Counted from the first letter of the stretch, positions 46,843-58,188 are shown. The stretch: DNA of 64,000 nucleotides from Agrypnia vestita (GCA_016648135.1 JADDOH010001546.1:107225-171224); one strand, 5' to 3'. Made by a program: numbers and translations. Notes: generated from the letters alone by a model not told the origin.

Positions 46843-49800
46843 CTAGTGTCTGTCTTCAGTCATTTCAAGGAACTGATCGCACACCTCCCTGGAGCTTTCT
46901 CCTTTATTAGTGAATGTGTATTTGTAGTACGATCCATCGGCACATATAACTGGAATATAAAGCATCGCTAAATATGGGGATAGGAAATATATGTAGTAAT
47001 TCGTTATATAGGAACATAGAATAATATGGTGAATCATTCTAAATACATTCTTTTGTGTGTATTGTAGTGGGCAGACCAAACACTAAAATTTGTTTCATTT
47101 TATTATTTAAACTTACATTAAGTATAGGTCTTTCCATTTAAGAAAGAAAATCGAATTAGTATGTGCATCGTACGCACGGCTTACACATTGATTGTCTTTC
47201 TTAAATGGAAAGATCTATACTTTTCATTAAGACAAAAAATGTTTCAATTGTTCTACTAAATTGTATGGTTGGTTTAATTAAATATTAATAATAATAGTGT
47301 TATGATTTACGAGGAAAAAATAAACAAAACAGCAATTTTTGAAACTACATATTTTTAAATATGTACATAACGAACAAATAAAAAAGAACTCTCGTAAATA
47401 TATAGAATAGAGACATCCGGTATCAAATTAAACAGTGCACATTATGCGATCTGTGTGCATCAAAACATTAAAAAAATTTCTTTCCAAGATAATTTGATAC
47501 ACTTTGAACAAGGTTTTAATCAAATTTGATCTATTCAAATGTGCACTGTTACACAGAAAACTGTGTTATATTCACATTATTTTATTATTGAGAAAAATTA
47601 ATGGACAAAAATTATAGGAAACAGAGTAAACATCTTTTTATTTAAGAAAGATAATCGAATAAGGATGTGTAAACCGTGCGTACGAGGCACATTGTTTCGT
47701 TATGTTGGTGTTTGTATCCATGTCTGTACGCACGGCTCACACATTCTAATTCGATTATCTTTCTTACATGGAAAGCCCTTTAACTATAACAGATTGAGAA
47801 AAATCAACATACCAATTATAGAGGATTTATCAGCTCCAAATGCACAGATGCATGGTGGTCCATTGGGTATTGTGAATTTACAAAAACTCCAAGTGCTTGC
47901 AAAATATTTGGGGAGGAATGAAGCATTTGCCAAGCTGGATTGTCTGTTCAGCTTGGGATCTTCCAGGCTAAAGATATGGACTGTTCCATGATCAGATGCG
48001 ACACACAGACACGTGCCACTGTGGTTGAAATTTATACAGTAGATAGAGGCCTGAAAACAATGGAGGGTAAATATTCAGTGAAGTTAACAAATGCCACTCA
48101 AGATTTGGGAAAAGTATACACTCTAGATATAATGCTAAATAAAATAAATTTAAAAAAAAACAGCTGCAGAAAATTGAATGATGATTTTAATCAAATCAAA
48201 TGAGGTGAGAATCCCCTGAGTAAGGTATTTACTGTCATGTTTTGGTTTCTATTGCCTAAGAAGTTGATGCTCTAAAATGGCTTATTCAGAATACAAATCT
48301 TTAAAAATAAAATGTAACAGTAAAATATTTAATGAACCAACCAAAGGTTTAGATTTACAAAAAGCTTTATCCTTCTTTTTTCCTGACGTTTCACCCCTAT
48401 GGAGTGTTCTTGCCACTAAACAAGTATTATATTTTATACTGTTGTATTTTGCTATTACTTTGTGGTTATTCATTATGAATATAATTAAACTAGTTAACTT
48501 AGTTTACACCACTAAAATTTATTTGGTAAAACCAACCGGTTTCGGAAACGACGTTCCTTCATCAGGGTATACCCAATACTAATTGAACTTTACAAAAATT
48601 ATAAACAATCATACTTCAGTGTTAAGTGTCCAAATGGGGGTAAATAGTGGGGGGTGCGAAAGAAACAGGTGATAGGGTGAAAGGGAACATATTCAAAATA
48701 GGACTGTAAGTTAAATTTTTTTGGTTGTTAATAATAGCTTCATTACTATTTATAGCTTTCTTAATCTCTAGGGCCTCTAAATTATTAAGGCGTCTACTTT
48801 TACTATTAATGTGAAGAAATTTGACCCCTGTATTTTTGTTAAAACTATGGTTACTCTCAATAATATGATTGGCAAATTCGGAAAAATTTGAATTATTTAA
48901 GCATCTTGTTCTTTAATCCTAGTATCAAAATTACGACTCGTTTTTCCAATATAAAAAGAGGGACAGTCATTACATTTTAGTTTATAAACACCCGAGTGAG
49001 TCAATTCGTGATCTTTATCTTTAACATTTATCAAAAAGTTACCAATATTATTTGTTGTATAGAAAGCTGGTTTTATAGAGGGAGGGAGATTTTTCGAGCA
49101 TTCAATTGAAAAATTGTCAATATATAAGATTCTACGCCATTGTTTAATATCATCGTTATTTTTATAATTATTGAATAAAAATTTATTTGTGGCTATTTTA
49201 TTAAGTTTTTTGTTTAGAATTTTATCAATCAAATTAGGAGAGTAACCATTGTTTGTGGCAATTTGTTTTATTATGGACAGCTCAGTAAGAAAATTAATAT
49301 CAGACAATGGAACGTTAACAAGTCGGTGTATCATGGAATTTTCAATTCTAAATTCCCCCTTTTAAATAATATTCTATTGTGGAAGAGATATGTAGATGAT
49401 ATTTTTTGTATTTGGACAGGATCTGAACGTCAACTTGACACCTTTCTTAATTTTTTAAATTCTTTTCATCGCCAAATACAATTTACAATTGAGGTTGGAA
49501 ATAATGCCACATTAAACTTTTTAGATTTAACTTTGTCTATCAATAACAATAAAATTGAATTTAATATATATCGCAAACCTACATATACTGACACAATAAT
49601 CCACAACACGTCCAACCACCCGATCTCACATAAACATTCAGCCTTCCATTCCATTAATTAATCAATCCAATTCATTAGTGACTCATTCCTTCCATTCCAT
49701 TAGTGACGTTGGACTATCACTACAGTAACTTGTATTTAATATTACAAAATCATTCTCTTTAATACAAGTCACATCAAATTACAAAGATCTAACAGAAAAA

Positions 49801-52800
49801 TATTTTTCAAATTTCTACAAGGTTTTTTTCATTGTACTTATTTGACTTGTATTAAAGAGAATGAATTTGAAATATACCATATTAGTTACTGTAGCTGTAG
49901 TCCAAAGTTTCACAGAAAAAAAGTCAGAAATATTTAAAAAAAAAATACGAACTTTGATGTCGATTATCTCTGACACTTCATTCAAAATGTAAAAATATCT
50001 TCTATTCAAAATAAAACGAAGAATACAAAGTTTTTGTTAACAGTCACGCGATGAGGATAAAAGTATGTAGAAAAACAAAACTGATAAGATGATTACATTT
50101 TTTATTAGTTCAGTAAAATCCTAAGTAATAACTCATATGTAAGTAATGCATTCCATGAATCCCTAAAAAACATGAATCGTATGTAAGTTCAATTTATAAA
50201 TTAGTTAAATGTAACATCATAAGAAACCCCAATATTTATTTTTATTATACATATCGAGGGCTGAAAGCCAAAAGGGCGTTAGCGATTATTTCGAGATTTA
50301 CAGGAGACCAAAAGAAAGTTCTGTCAATCTGATTTTGTCCATGTTTCTTTTATTATTAAACGATTTCCATTTTTATTAATCCTAAACACTAGGGGCGTTC
50401 AGTGGGAACATCACAGCATAACTTTTACATAACCAATTGTTTGGAAAAAAATCAGAATAAACATATATTTCGTTACATCACAATTGTTATCAGAATATTC
50501 ATATTTTGATGTATCATAAAAATCTGTGGCATAAATATTTGATTTATATATTTTTTTTTAAATATATGTTTACAAAAATGTCATGCTTCAATGTTACCAC
50601 TGCATGCGCCTGCTAAACACATACGGAAATCGTTTAATAATAAAAGGAATATTACAAAATCAGATGGACAAAATGTTATTTTGCTCTCCTGTAAAGTTCG
50701 AAATACTCACTAATGCCCTTTTGGCTTTCTACCCTTCGTATGTATATTATTCGCATATTATTGTTTTATAACAGAAACATCATGTAAAGAAACATCATTT
50801 ACTGTGATATAAACTATAAAAGTATGAAAAATAGATAAAAACAATATTTGCCATAATTCAAAATTTTTAAAACCCACAAGTCCCAAAATGTTAATTTCAC
50901 AGTAAATTAACCCCGGTAATTCGTATTTCAAAATAATTTTTAGCCCCTTGCGCCGCAAATCAATACATCTTAGTTCATATAATTCGAATTCAAAGTCGTA
51001 AGTCTTATAAACACCAAAAAAAAAGACTTCCATACCTACTTTTCTCTATAAAAAATAGCTTCATTTCTACGACACAACTATAATATATTGACTAAATAAT
51101 ATTTTTTTGTAAGTGCAATTTGTGTTATTTTACAGGTCACAAAAATAATTTATATAATCTTCTCTTTGGAATATTTTGTAATTTATCATGATTCTTTGCA
51201 TTTCTATAAAATAATGCAATCTGTAAATTGCTGATCCTGAACTATGATTTGCTGAAAAATTAACTTCACCTGATGTGCTCCCCTTCTTAATTCTGCAACT
51301 TTATCACCAGTTGTTGTGTCAAACACACGAATAAGAGTTCCTTTCTCACTGGCCGTTGCCAGACGAGTACCCGTGAGACTGAGTGCCATACAGCTCAGAG
51401 CTGCCTCGTGTGCAAATATGTCTATACTCTCTCTTTCAATGTTGGATAAGTCTACCATCTGAAAATAGACAAAAAATAATCTTATTCATTTGAGAATGGT
51501 TTATACAAAGTTAGTTAAACTCCCAACAATTGAGACCAGTTTAATTATAACTTTCAACATGTTAGAATCTTGTATTTTTGTAATGTGTGAAAGATGGCAA
51601 AATTTAAGAAAATGAGTTTATTACAAAATAATTCAATATTAACTTTAGCATCACAAAAAGTGAGTTCCAGAGCTACAGCACGTTAGATTGGTTGCAGTAA
51701 GACTTCAGTGCTTACTTTTTTAAAAAAAAATTACAGATTCTGTATGTCTGCAGTGAAAAAACGTACCGGAAACAAAAAAAAACATCTTCCGCCAAAGATC
51801 TGATGTTAATTACTATCTTACTACATAGACAAATCTAATGTTCTACAATAAAATGACAATTGCATACTTTTTAAGATCAAAATTTTTAACACAGTAAGGG
51901 ATGGTTCTTAAGGAAATCTTAAGTTGTTCATAAATCAATATGGTTATATATAATTAAAAATTGTAAAGAGGGTTAAATTAATTATGTATAGCTCTTTGGT
52001 GTTATAGTGAATAATTGTTACTAATGTATAGTGCTTGATGTCACTTATACCAGCATGCATTTTCTGTCCGGGAACTAACCATTTTTTTTTTAAATGAAGT
52101 ATACTTGTAATAGGGTAATTTCACTTTTTTTTAAAAGAAAAATCTTAACTTTGGTTTAGAAAATACGTTTATGAAAAAGATTTTCTTTTAAAATTAACAT
52201 TAAAAAACGATTTTGAAAATCACAATTTTAAACTCCCACCAAAATGCTTATTTTCACAAGTGACATTTGGCATGTCCTTTTATGTCATCTGACGTAACAG
52301 CAAATTTGCGTATTTATTCATATTTTTTACAAAACAAGCCGGCTTTTTTGTATAGTGTGTCTATAATGTCAGGGAAAAAGTTTCGTTTTGTTTTTGTGTT
52401 TTCTGAAAACTGAAAAATGAATCCAACATTGAAATGTCAATTTTCGGTAAGTTATCAGATTTTCCTTGTGAAAATCCATCCTCCATTATTTTAAATGTGT
52501 TCTTAGATTATTACTTTATTAAAATAGATCACAAACACGGCAAAATCCATAAAAAAAACATGCAAACACCAGTAAAAACAAAGCGAAGACAAACGGTTAC
52601 CATAGAAGCGAAACAAATTACAGTGACAAACACCATAGATCCCATATGTTTATCTATAATTCTAGCCAAACAATGTTATGCAATCACATCGCATTTTAAG
52701 GATTCGCATTTTTACTCCCTTTCTTTTAACTCGTAGTGTCTGCGGTTTGTTATCTGCCAGAAAAACTTTGGAATGATTTTTAACCCTTTTTACGTGATCC

Positions 52801-54917
52801 AATCGAGCTGAAACTTTGCAGATCAGACCAATGAAAGACCTAAGAAATTTTTGTTAAACACCTTTAATAATTATAGTATGTATAATTTTGGACTTTTCGA
52901 AATTTTAATAGTTTTTTCAAATTGGAATTAATACAAATGAGTAATGACCCCGAGCGTGCAGTAGGCACGAAACCTGATTTAATGAGAAAGGGAGTATAAT
53001 AAAAACTTGGTTTTTATAGGTTAGTTTTTTTAAGATTTTTATTATAAAAATTATTAATGAAAACATCCCACACCATCCATACTGAGTTACAAAATATAAT
53101 TTATTTTTCTGAATCTATTTAATATATTTTCATAGATATCTGTAACATATGTAACCCTATTACTCTGTTTCTGTGTCTAAAATATAAATTAAATTTAAAT
53201 TAAAATATATATATATAATCTATATAGATCTATATATATATTATATTATATATATAGTATATATATATATACAACGCCATGAGACCTAGGCCAGAATGGG
53301 AAAGCAGTGTCCTGTTCACTGGTTAAATTTGTGGTTCTAATACCCAATAAAAAAAACTTACTTGAACATGTCCAGCTTTACGTCCAGGGAATGCAAGAAG
53401 TGAATTATTACTATTGGGACAGAGTACACACAAGCCCCGAGGATTGGGGCTTGTTTCAAAGACATGTAGCTGCTGCGGAGTTACAGTAAATGTGTAAACT
53501 TTGATGACACCCTCTGTGGAGAACACAAAATTATGTGAGTTTTAACGGAGATACAGCTGTAATCCTTCACTCTATCCAGTAAAAGCCGCAAAAATGCTCT
53601 CTTCACCGGACTATTTCCATTCTGGGAAGAGCTTTTGTTTTAAATAATAAATTATCAAAAATGTGAAGAATATTTTATTTATTTATGATAAAATAAATGA
53701 TAAGGTAATAATTGATGACACTGATGCGTATCTCTGTCTCATATATATATAAATAAAGATACCTGTGCAATCAGTTTATCTATCTGTATGTTGATCATAT
53801 ATTTTCAAAGATTAAAGAAAAGATAAAGATTGAGGTGTTATAATAAATTAAAGAGAAAACAAAGTAACACAACTTTTTCATACACTTGTAATGGAAGCTA
53901 TTTAGAATTCTATTTGAAATTCGCTATTTCCTGAGGGACGAATAAATACTGAATCGGACGAATAAATAATAGCAAAGGAATTAATTAAAATCCCCGTTTC
54001 CGGTCCTGAACCTGGTACATAAATAAATACAAATTGAACTAGAACTTTACATTTACTAAGGAGCGTGTTGGTAGAAGCTGAAGAGGAGGAAATAAATCAT
54101 TGTTTAGGAGTCACCTTGCTCAAAACATTATTGATGCCCTATTTAATGATTTCAATGGTGTTGGTTCTTTAAATTTTCACAGCATTGGCACATTATCTAT
54201 TTTATTGAATAATTTTATGCTTTCACTTTATTCATTAACTATGGCAATGCGATCTTGCGGCAATGTAGTCATCACCATACTCTGCATTAATCAGCAGTTG
54301 GAAAGCTGCTTTTGAATATTGGACTTGATAATTAGAGGTTCCGCCTTGTGAGATTATACAGTAAAAAATATATATTAATTTTTATTTAGTTCTATCTATT
54401 TAGCTTGACAACCGGTCTGCAAATTCGATGCATAATCCATATTTAATTAGTTAATGAAATAAAAATAAAAATCAAATATGTATACATACCTAATACAACC
54501 ACAATCTTATCTCTACGTAATTTAACAGCTTTTACCGGAGCATTAAAGTCTAAAGATATCGCAGGAGCCTTCTTTAAATCATCCCATATAGTGACATGGT
54601 TGGGTGGGTACACTGGCTGTGATCCTCCACCAACTAACGCCATATAATTGCATCGAAATAGCATTTCGACATACGAAAGCCCTCCATCAGCGAATTCTTG
54701 TCTTTCTTTTAACTTTAAAGGATCACAATTGAAAACGCGAAAACCGTTTTCCGTAGCGCACGCAAAACAACCTGCAAATGAAAGATAAACAAAAGTATTT
54801 ACGTCTCATGTTAGCAGAGCGATTGAACAATTGAAATTTTTTGTATATACCTTGGTCTTGATTAAACCCTGCATATAGTAAACCATTACGGTAAGGATTT
54901 GGGGAACTTAAATACAT
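46843..54917 (-). CDS. WDR45B: WD-repeat phosphoinositide-interacting protein 3 (WDR45B)
   Basis: Beta-propeller autophagy protein that binds PI3P/PI(3,5)P2 on forming autophagosomes. Six exons on the minus strand: 54917-54851, 54771-54490, 53513-53362, 51458-51270, 48050-47813 and 46949-46843. All introns are GT-AG with matching phases. They encode 344 residues, the same length as human WDR45B. Landmarks are [12 protein letters not shown] (exon 1), [14 protein letters not shown] and [13 protein letters not shown] (exon 2), [20 protein letters not shown] (exon 3), the lipid-binding LRRG loop (exon 4, in the form usual for WIPI3/WIPI4), [14 protein letters not shown] (exon 5) and [13 protein letters not shown] (exon 6). 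Introns hold a hairpin repeat pair, an inverted Penelope-like copy, a foldback and a MITE. Transcription diverges from MRM2. No break was found. Confidence 0.96.
47121..47222. repeat. Hairpin repeat family H, copy 2 (intron 5 of WDR45B)
   Basis: Arms AAGTATAGGTCTTTCCATTT and its inverse, ending AAATGGAAAGATCTATACTT, enclose CGTACGCACGGCTTACACATTG, a core shared with the copies at 47634 and 11283. Confidence 0.75.
47634..47777. repeat. Hairpin repeat family H, copy 3 (intron 5 of WDR45B)
   Basis: Arms AAGAAAGATAATCGAATAAG / AATTCGATTATCTTTCTTAC and an inner pair CCGTGCGTACGAGG / TCTGTACGCACGG. The loop GTTTCGTTATGTTGGTGTTT matches copy 1. Confidence 0.75.
48525..48585 (-). ncRNA. Hammerhead-ribozyme-like motif in the Penelope-like terminal repeat
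   Basis: On the minus strand CTGATGA (48565-48559) is followed by a stem-loop (GGAAC-GTC-GTTTC, about five pairs) and then GAAA (48543-48540), the invariant core order of a hammerhead ribozyme. A short hairpin (ACC-GGTT-GGT) follows where stem III would be, and flanking ATTGGGT and ACCAAAT could form stem I with one mismatch. Hammerhead motifs are known in terminal repeats of Penelope-like elements; cleavage here is an inference. Confidence 0.6.
48690..49334 (-). pseudogene. Penelope-like protein: linker and GIY-YIG endonuclease
   Basis: The minus-strand frame begins [15 protein letters not shown] and includes the Penelope linker ([19 protein letters not shown]). It then gives the nuclease motif [20 protein letters not shown], with its GVY...YIG pair and the Cys residues typical of Penelope-like enzymes. 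A frameshift near 48900 separates it from the C-terminal part ([33 protein letters not shown]). The nuclease nicks target DNA for insertion. Confidence 0.85.
49335..49668 (+). pseudogene. Penelope-like reverse-transcriptase C-terminal segment
   Basis: The frame contains the catalytic [10 protein letters not shown], then [15 protein letters not shown] and [15 protein letters not shown], and ends [12 protein letters not shown]. All are in the order seen in Penelope-like RTs. The N-terminal two-thirds of the RT is missing, so the copy is truncated at its 5' side. Confidence 0.88.
49709..49905. repeat. Foldback family Z, copy 1
   Basis: GGACTATCACTACAGTAACT and the inverse AGTTACTGTAGCTGTAGTCC form the outer arms. 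Inner arms are ATTCTCTTTAATACAAGTC and its inverse. The same architecture and flanking sequence (CAAAGTTT) recur at 58677-58867. Confidence 0.7.
50257..50745. repeat. Foldback element in intron 4 of WDR45B
   Basis: Arms of about 125 bp (left from GAAAGCCAAAAGGGCGTTAG, right, inverted, ending CTAATGCCCTTTTGGCTTTC) flank about 230 bp of spacer. Shared inner blocks include ATTATTAAACGATTTCC. Confidence 0.75.
51471..52712. other. WDR45B intron 3, unassigned part
   Basis: AT-rich. A plus-strand open frame of 100 codons at 52434-52736 runs into the MITE at 52713 and has no recognised domain; it is not treated as a gene. Confidence 0.4.
52713..52997. repeat. TACTCCC MITE family, copy 4 (intron 3 of WDR45B)
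   Basis: Begins TACTCCCTTTCTTTTAACTC and ends AATGAGAAAGGGAGTA. GCAGTAGGCACGAAACCTG and other internal blocks match the copies near 6, 13 and 15.5 kb. Confidence 0.8.
53190..53275. repeat. TA-rich microsatellite
   Basis: A run of TATATA with occasional ATC interruptions, partly palindromic (TATATAGATCTATATA). Confidence 0.8.
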
Positions 54918-55381
54918 CTTCGAATATTTATTGAGTAAATTTATACAGCATCGTCACGTCAGTTGGGAACCACCATTTTAGAGTTATTTTAACCTCAAAG
55001 TACGCAGTGACAGCTGTCATGATTTTGAGGCTGTTGAGTGCTTCATATCCATGTTAGTTTTGCCTTATGCACAAACAATAAAGATTAAGGCTGCCATCAA
55101 TACCTTATTTGGCATTCAATTATCGCAATAATTTTATTAGTAAAGTTGAGAAGAGATTTGGTTTTGATTAGTATTTTTTTGTCTAAAACCTACAAAGTAG
55201 GCAGGTATTAAATTATTTATGGTACTAAATTTTCATTGTTTGTGATTCTCAAATATTTTTTCTTCCTCGTGTCAGTTTGTTGTCAGAAATTTGACAGTTC
55301 TGGTTTTCTCTTTTAGCAATTTTAGATAACTGCTGATTATTAGTCTAATTTTTATGAAATTCGACGAATCTCGTCATCAGC
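54918..55381. promoter_or_regulatory. Shared divergent promoter region of WDR45B and MRM2
   Basis: Only 464 bp separate the two start codons, with transcription running outward. Both 5' untranslated regions and promoters must lie here. I see no reliable TATA box or initiator for either gene, as is common for housekeeping promoters. Confidence 0.6.
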
Positions 55382-57971
55382 ATGAGTAGCCTTCGATTCG
55401 GATATTTTAAACGATCTTTCTCAGGGTGTCAATTATTATTTTCTAAGGTAGTCTTAAATAATGTAAAGCGGAAAGGGAAAAGCTCGCAGGAATGGCTCCT
55501 CAGACAATTTTCTGACCCTTATATCGAAAAAGCGAGAATTCAAAATTACAGGTAAAATTCATTGTTAATTAAAAGTTTATATGCATCTGTATATTTCGTT
55601 GGTTCATTTTAAATAATACTTATTTTGTCTTCAATATGGGTCAAATCTATCATCTAAGGTGATCTGTTTTAATTTATAGAAATGAAGGTCGATAAAATAC
55701 TATCAAAAGTTATACGCAATGAATTATTAAAAAAATCTTCTTCTAAAGTTATTCTGGAAAGGTAGGTCCAATAACATCTTCATTTGGGAAGTTTTTTAAA
55801 AAATTTTATCAAATTTTTCTGACCTAGCAGTTTGTACTAAAAATTAATTTTTGTTTGCATAGATGCCGCAGTGCTTTCAAGTTATTAGAAATGGATGAGT
55901 CTGTAAAGATTTTTGCGCCAGGGCAAGTTGTAGTGGATATCGGAGCAGCACCTGGTTCTTGGACTCAGGTAGCTGTAAAGAAAGTGAATGCCAATAATAC
56001 CGATCCCGACAAACCCAAAGGTGCAGTGTTTGCCATCGACAAGTTACAAATTTATCCTATAGAGGTGCTTACGTAATATTTTATTATTTTATCTTTATTA
56101 TGTTTTCTTGACTTGAAAAATTAATTTATATGAAAAAGATAGATTAGGCTCTGTAGTATCAAGTTGGATTAAAGTAAAAGTTCGTTTAAAGCATAGATTT
56201 TTGCTTTCTCCACCAATTAAATAACTTGTTTCTGTAAAAAATCCATGCTTTAAATGCATATAATTACATTACTTACTTTAAGGGGTTACGTGTAGTCAGG
56301 ATTTTTAAAAAATCAAAAAAGCTTTTTTGGTATTTTCTTAAAGCAAAATGTTTCAAAATTACTGTGAAAATATCAATTCGATCCGGTTATTAGTTTTAAA
56401 GATATCCAACGATAACTGTACGGCCCTCTGCTACCGCCCGTACTAGAGCCGGCCGGGCTGACAAACGGAGCGACTGCTATGGAACGCGGTTTTTACCTGA
56501 TTAATTCTAAGAATAATGTATGAAATTTCTTTTATACTTCTACTTTTAGACATAAGACCCTTTAGGCTAACTGAGATTTGATTTAGTTTTAGTACTTTAG
56601 TGGCAGTGAAACCCAGCAGTCGGTAAGTAGTTCTTAGTGTATTATAATCATTTTCAAAAATTTATAATGAGACGTCATGAAGGTATGCAAGGAATATTAA
56701 TGATTGCTAATGCATAGGATTAAATTATGGACCTAATGCACACCGGTATGCTGAAAAACTCGATACAGAGCGCATAAAGATTGCTGACCAACGTGCAAAT
56801 CAGGTCACTCGAGAAGGCAAAATAGGACGTAGATAAAAAAAAATCGACATCTTGGAGGCTTACACATCAGCAGAAGATGTATTATATGTACCAGAAATAG
56901 ACGACTCTACGTAAGTAATTTTTTAAATTGTATTAGTATTAATTATTTATGCATAAAACTTTAAACGCGTTTTTCTCAAAATAACGTTTTCAAAAACGGT
57001 GTCCACGATATTTTAAAAACTACTCGACAGATTTAAATGAAATTTAAACATCATATTTTAGTCATTAAAAACTTGTGCTTAATAGAAGGATTTTTTTTTT
57101 ACTTAAAATTTTTTTTTTATAAATAATAAATGAGTGATTTTTTCCCTGAAAATTCATAATTAAGCTTTCAAACACTGCCATTTTGCTAAATTTGAAAAAA
57201 AATAAAAAAGCTTCGATTAAGCACAAGATAAACTATTAAACTACTAATTTATTTTTGTTTCATTAAATTTAGATAAACCACTAAGAAGCACTGATAGACA
57301 CCGCGAGGCACTACTTGCAAAACAGGGGTCAAGAATCGAGATCCTATCGTGGTCCAGTATTAATAATTTTATTTGAAATTTTCGATATAGTTACTTAAAA
57401 TATAGTGTAAAACGTTGGTGTTGTGTATTGAATCAAAACATTAAACCGTTCAAAAAAAAATTTTGAAAATGTCTATTTTTTTGCGCCTCTGACTATGCGT
57501 AACCCCTTAATCCAACTTGATACAATCGGTCCTTAGTGAGTTTTACCTCTAAATATACGTGATATAGATGGGTTTTTTTTTCAATATTTTTTACAATTTT
57601 AGGGTGCTACCATTTTGAGCAATTTGGATTTTGAGATTCAAGAGGCACAAGACAAGATAAAAGATTTATTAAACGGAACCAAGGTGGATGTGGTATTATC
57701 TGATATGGCTCCCAACGCAACAGGAATCCGGGACCTGGATCAAGATGGCATCATTAGTCTGTGCTACAGAGCCTTCAGATTTGCCGCCCAAGTATCACAG
57801 AAAGACGCTGCTTTATTGGTAAAGGTTTGGGATGGTGTGGAGGTTCCCGTATTGGAACTAGACCTAGGTAGATTCTATAAGAATGTAAAGGTCCTTAAAC
57901 CCAAGGCTAGCAGATCAGATTCAGCAGAAAAGTTTTTGTTGGCCCGTGGATTCAAAGGTTTACAAGAATAG
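55382..57971 (+). CDS. MRM2: Mitochondrial rRNA 2'-O-ribose methyltransferase (MRM2/FtsJ family)
   Basis: Uses S-adenosylmethionine to methylate a uridine ribose in the large mitochondrial rRNA. Exons are 55382-55551, 55863-56064 and 57603-57971; together they encode 246 residues, equal to human MRM2. Intron 1 splits an Arg codon (AG|A); intron 2 is phase 0 with a weak donor, GTGCTT. The first 30 or so residues are basic with few acids, as in mitochondrial targeting peptides. The SAM-binding loop is VVDIGAAPGSW (Asp82, Gly84). The catalytic K-D-K-E tetrad is Lys63 (RSAFKLLE), Asp158 (LSDMAPNATG), Lys198 (LVKVWDG) and Glu233 (SAEKFLLA). Intron 2 holds a MITE X copy split by a TTAA transposon. 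Intron 1 holds a possible alternative exon. A poly(A) signal follows at 58183. Confidence 0.95.
55680..55761 (+). other. Candidate alternative exon in MRM2 intron 1
   Basis: Bounded by an acceptor (TTTATAG, ending 55679) and a strong donor (GTAGGT from 55762). It contains an ATG at 55682 followed by 26 open codons ending AG, which joins in phase to exon 2 (AG|A TGC). Used as a first exon it would give a different N-terminus; included between exons 1 and 2 it would bring in a stop after four codons. No homologue is known to me. Confidence 0.35.
56282..57506 (+). mobile_element. TTAA-target transposon, Kolobok-like (intron 2 of MRM2)
   Basis: Inverted ends GGGGTTACGTGTAGTCA and TGACTATGCGTAACCCC are flanked by TTAA (56278-56281, 57507-57510). 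Comparison with the unbroken family X copy at 38.1 kb gives the empty site ACTTTAATCC, with one TTAA. The interior has a transposase-like C-terminal scrap (56720-56910). Confidence 0.85.
56720..56910 (+). pseudogene. Kolobok-like transposase C-terminal remnant
   Basis: Reads LNYGPNAHRYAEKLDTERIK, a basic stretch with one stop, then AEDVLYVPEIDD up to a GTAAGT. The pattern (N-G-x-x-(A/H)...D-x-RI-x-A, then a basic run and an LYxPxI end) resembles the C-terminal ends of Kolobok-type transposases as I know them. The family call is an inference supported by the TTAA target. Confidence 0.45.
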
Positions 57972-58182
57972 CTTCCATAAATAAGAGTAGATCCTGATGA
58001 CTTTTTATAGTTCAAATTATAATGGTAATGTCACTGATTATGTTTTAATTTGGAGTTGTATAATAGTGTGATAATTATTATTGTATTATATTAGTATTGT
58101 TATTATGCAAATAATGTAATTTTATTAATGTATTGTGTTCGTGTATAGAAAAGTAGATTGAGTATGTACTGATTATTTTAGC

Positions 58183-58188
58183 AATAAA
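58183..58188 (+). terminator. Poly(A) signal AATAAA for MRM2
   Basis: Canonical hexamer about 210 bp after the MRM2 stop codon, in TTAGCAATAAACTTC. Confidence 0.65.

Larger units (their letters stand above)
48500..49668. mobile_element. Penelope-like retroelement copy with internal inversion (intron 4 of WDR45B)
   Basis: The 3' half, on the minus strand, carries the GIY-YIG endonuclease and ends in a terminal repeat with a hammerhead-like motif. The preceding part, the reverse-transcriptase C-terminus, is on the plus strand. The plus part stops at about the residue where the minus part resumes, so the copy was inverted at one point. The exact outer edges are uncertain; similarity to Penelope terminal sequence may run left to about 48390. 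Confidence 0.85.
56146..57535. repeat. MITE family X, copy 3, interrupted
   Basis: The left part (56146-56281: TCAAGTTGGATTAAAGTAAA ... CCATGCTTTAAATGC) and right part (57507-57535: AATCCAACTTGATACAATCGG) together make one family X element. It is split at its TTAA by the 1.2-kb transposon 56282-57506. Confidence 0.85.

Noticed and set aside
47665..48203. Two plus-strand open frames of 108 and 87 codons
   Set aside because: They overlie exon 5 of WDR45B on the opposite strand.
49815..50009. 64-codon minus-strand open frame
   Set aside because: It falls in repeat sequence flanking foldback family Z and has no start context or domain.
53190..53275. Promoter-like TATA sequences
   Set aside because: They are part of a long TA microsatellite inside a WDR45B intron.
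56065..56077. More consensus-like donor (GTAATA) at the end of MRM2 exon 2
   Set aside because: Its use would shift the frame and hit a stop soon after the join; the GTGCTT donor at 56065 preserves the conserved protein.
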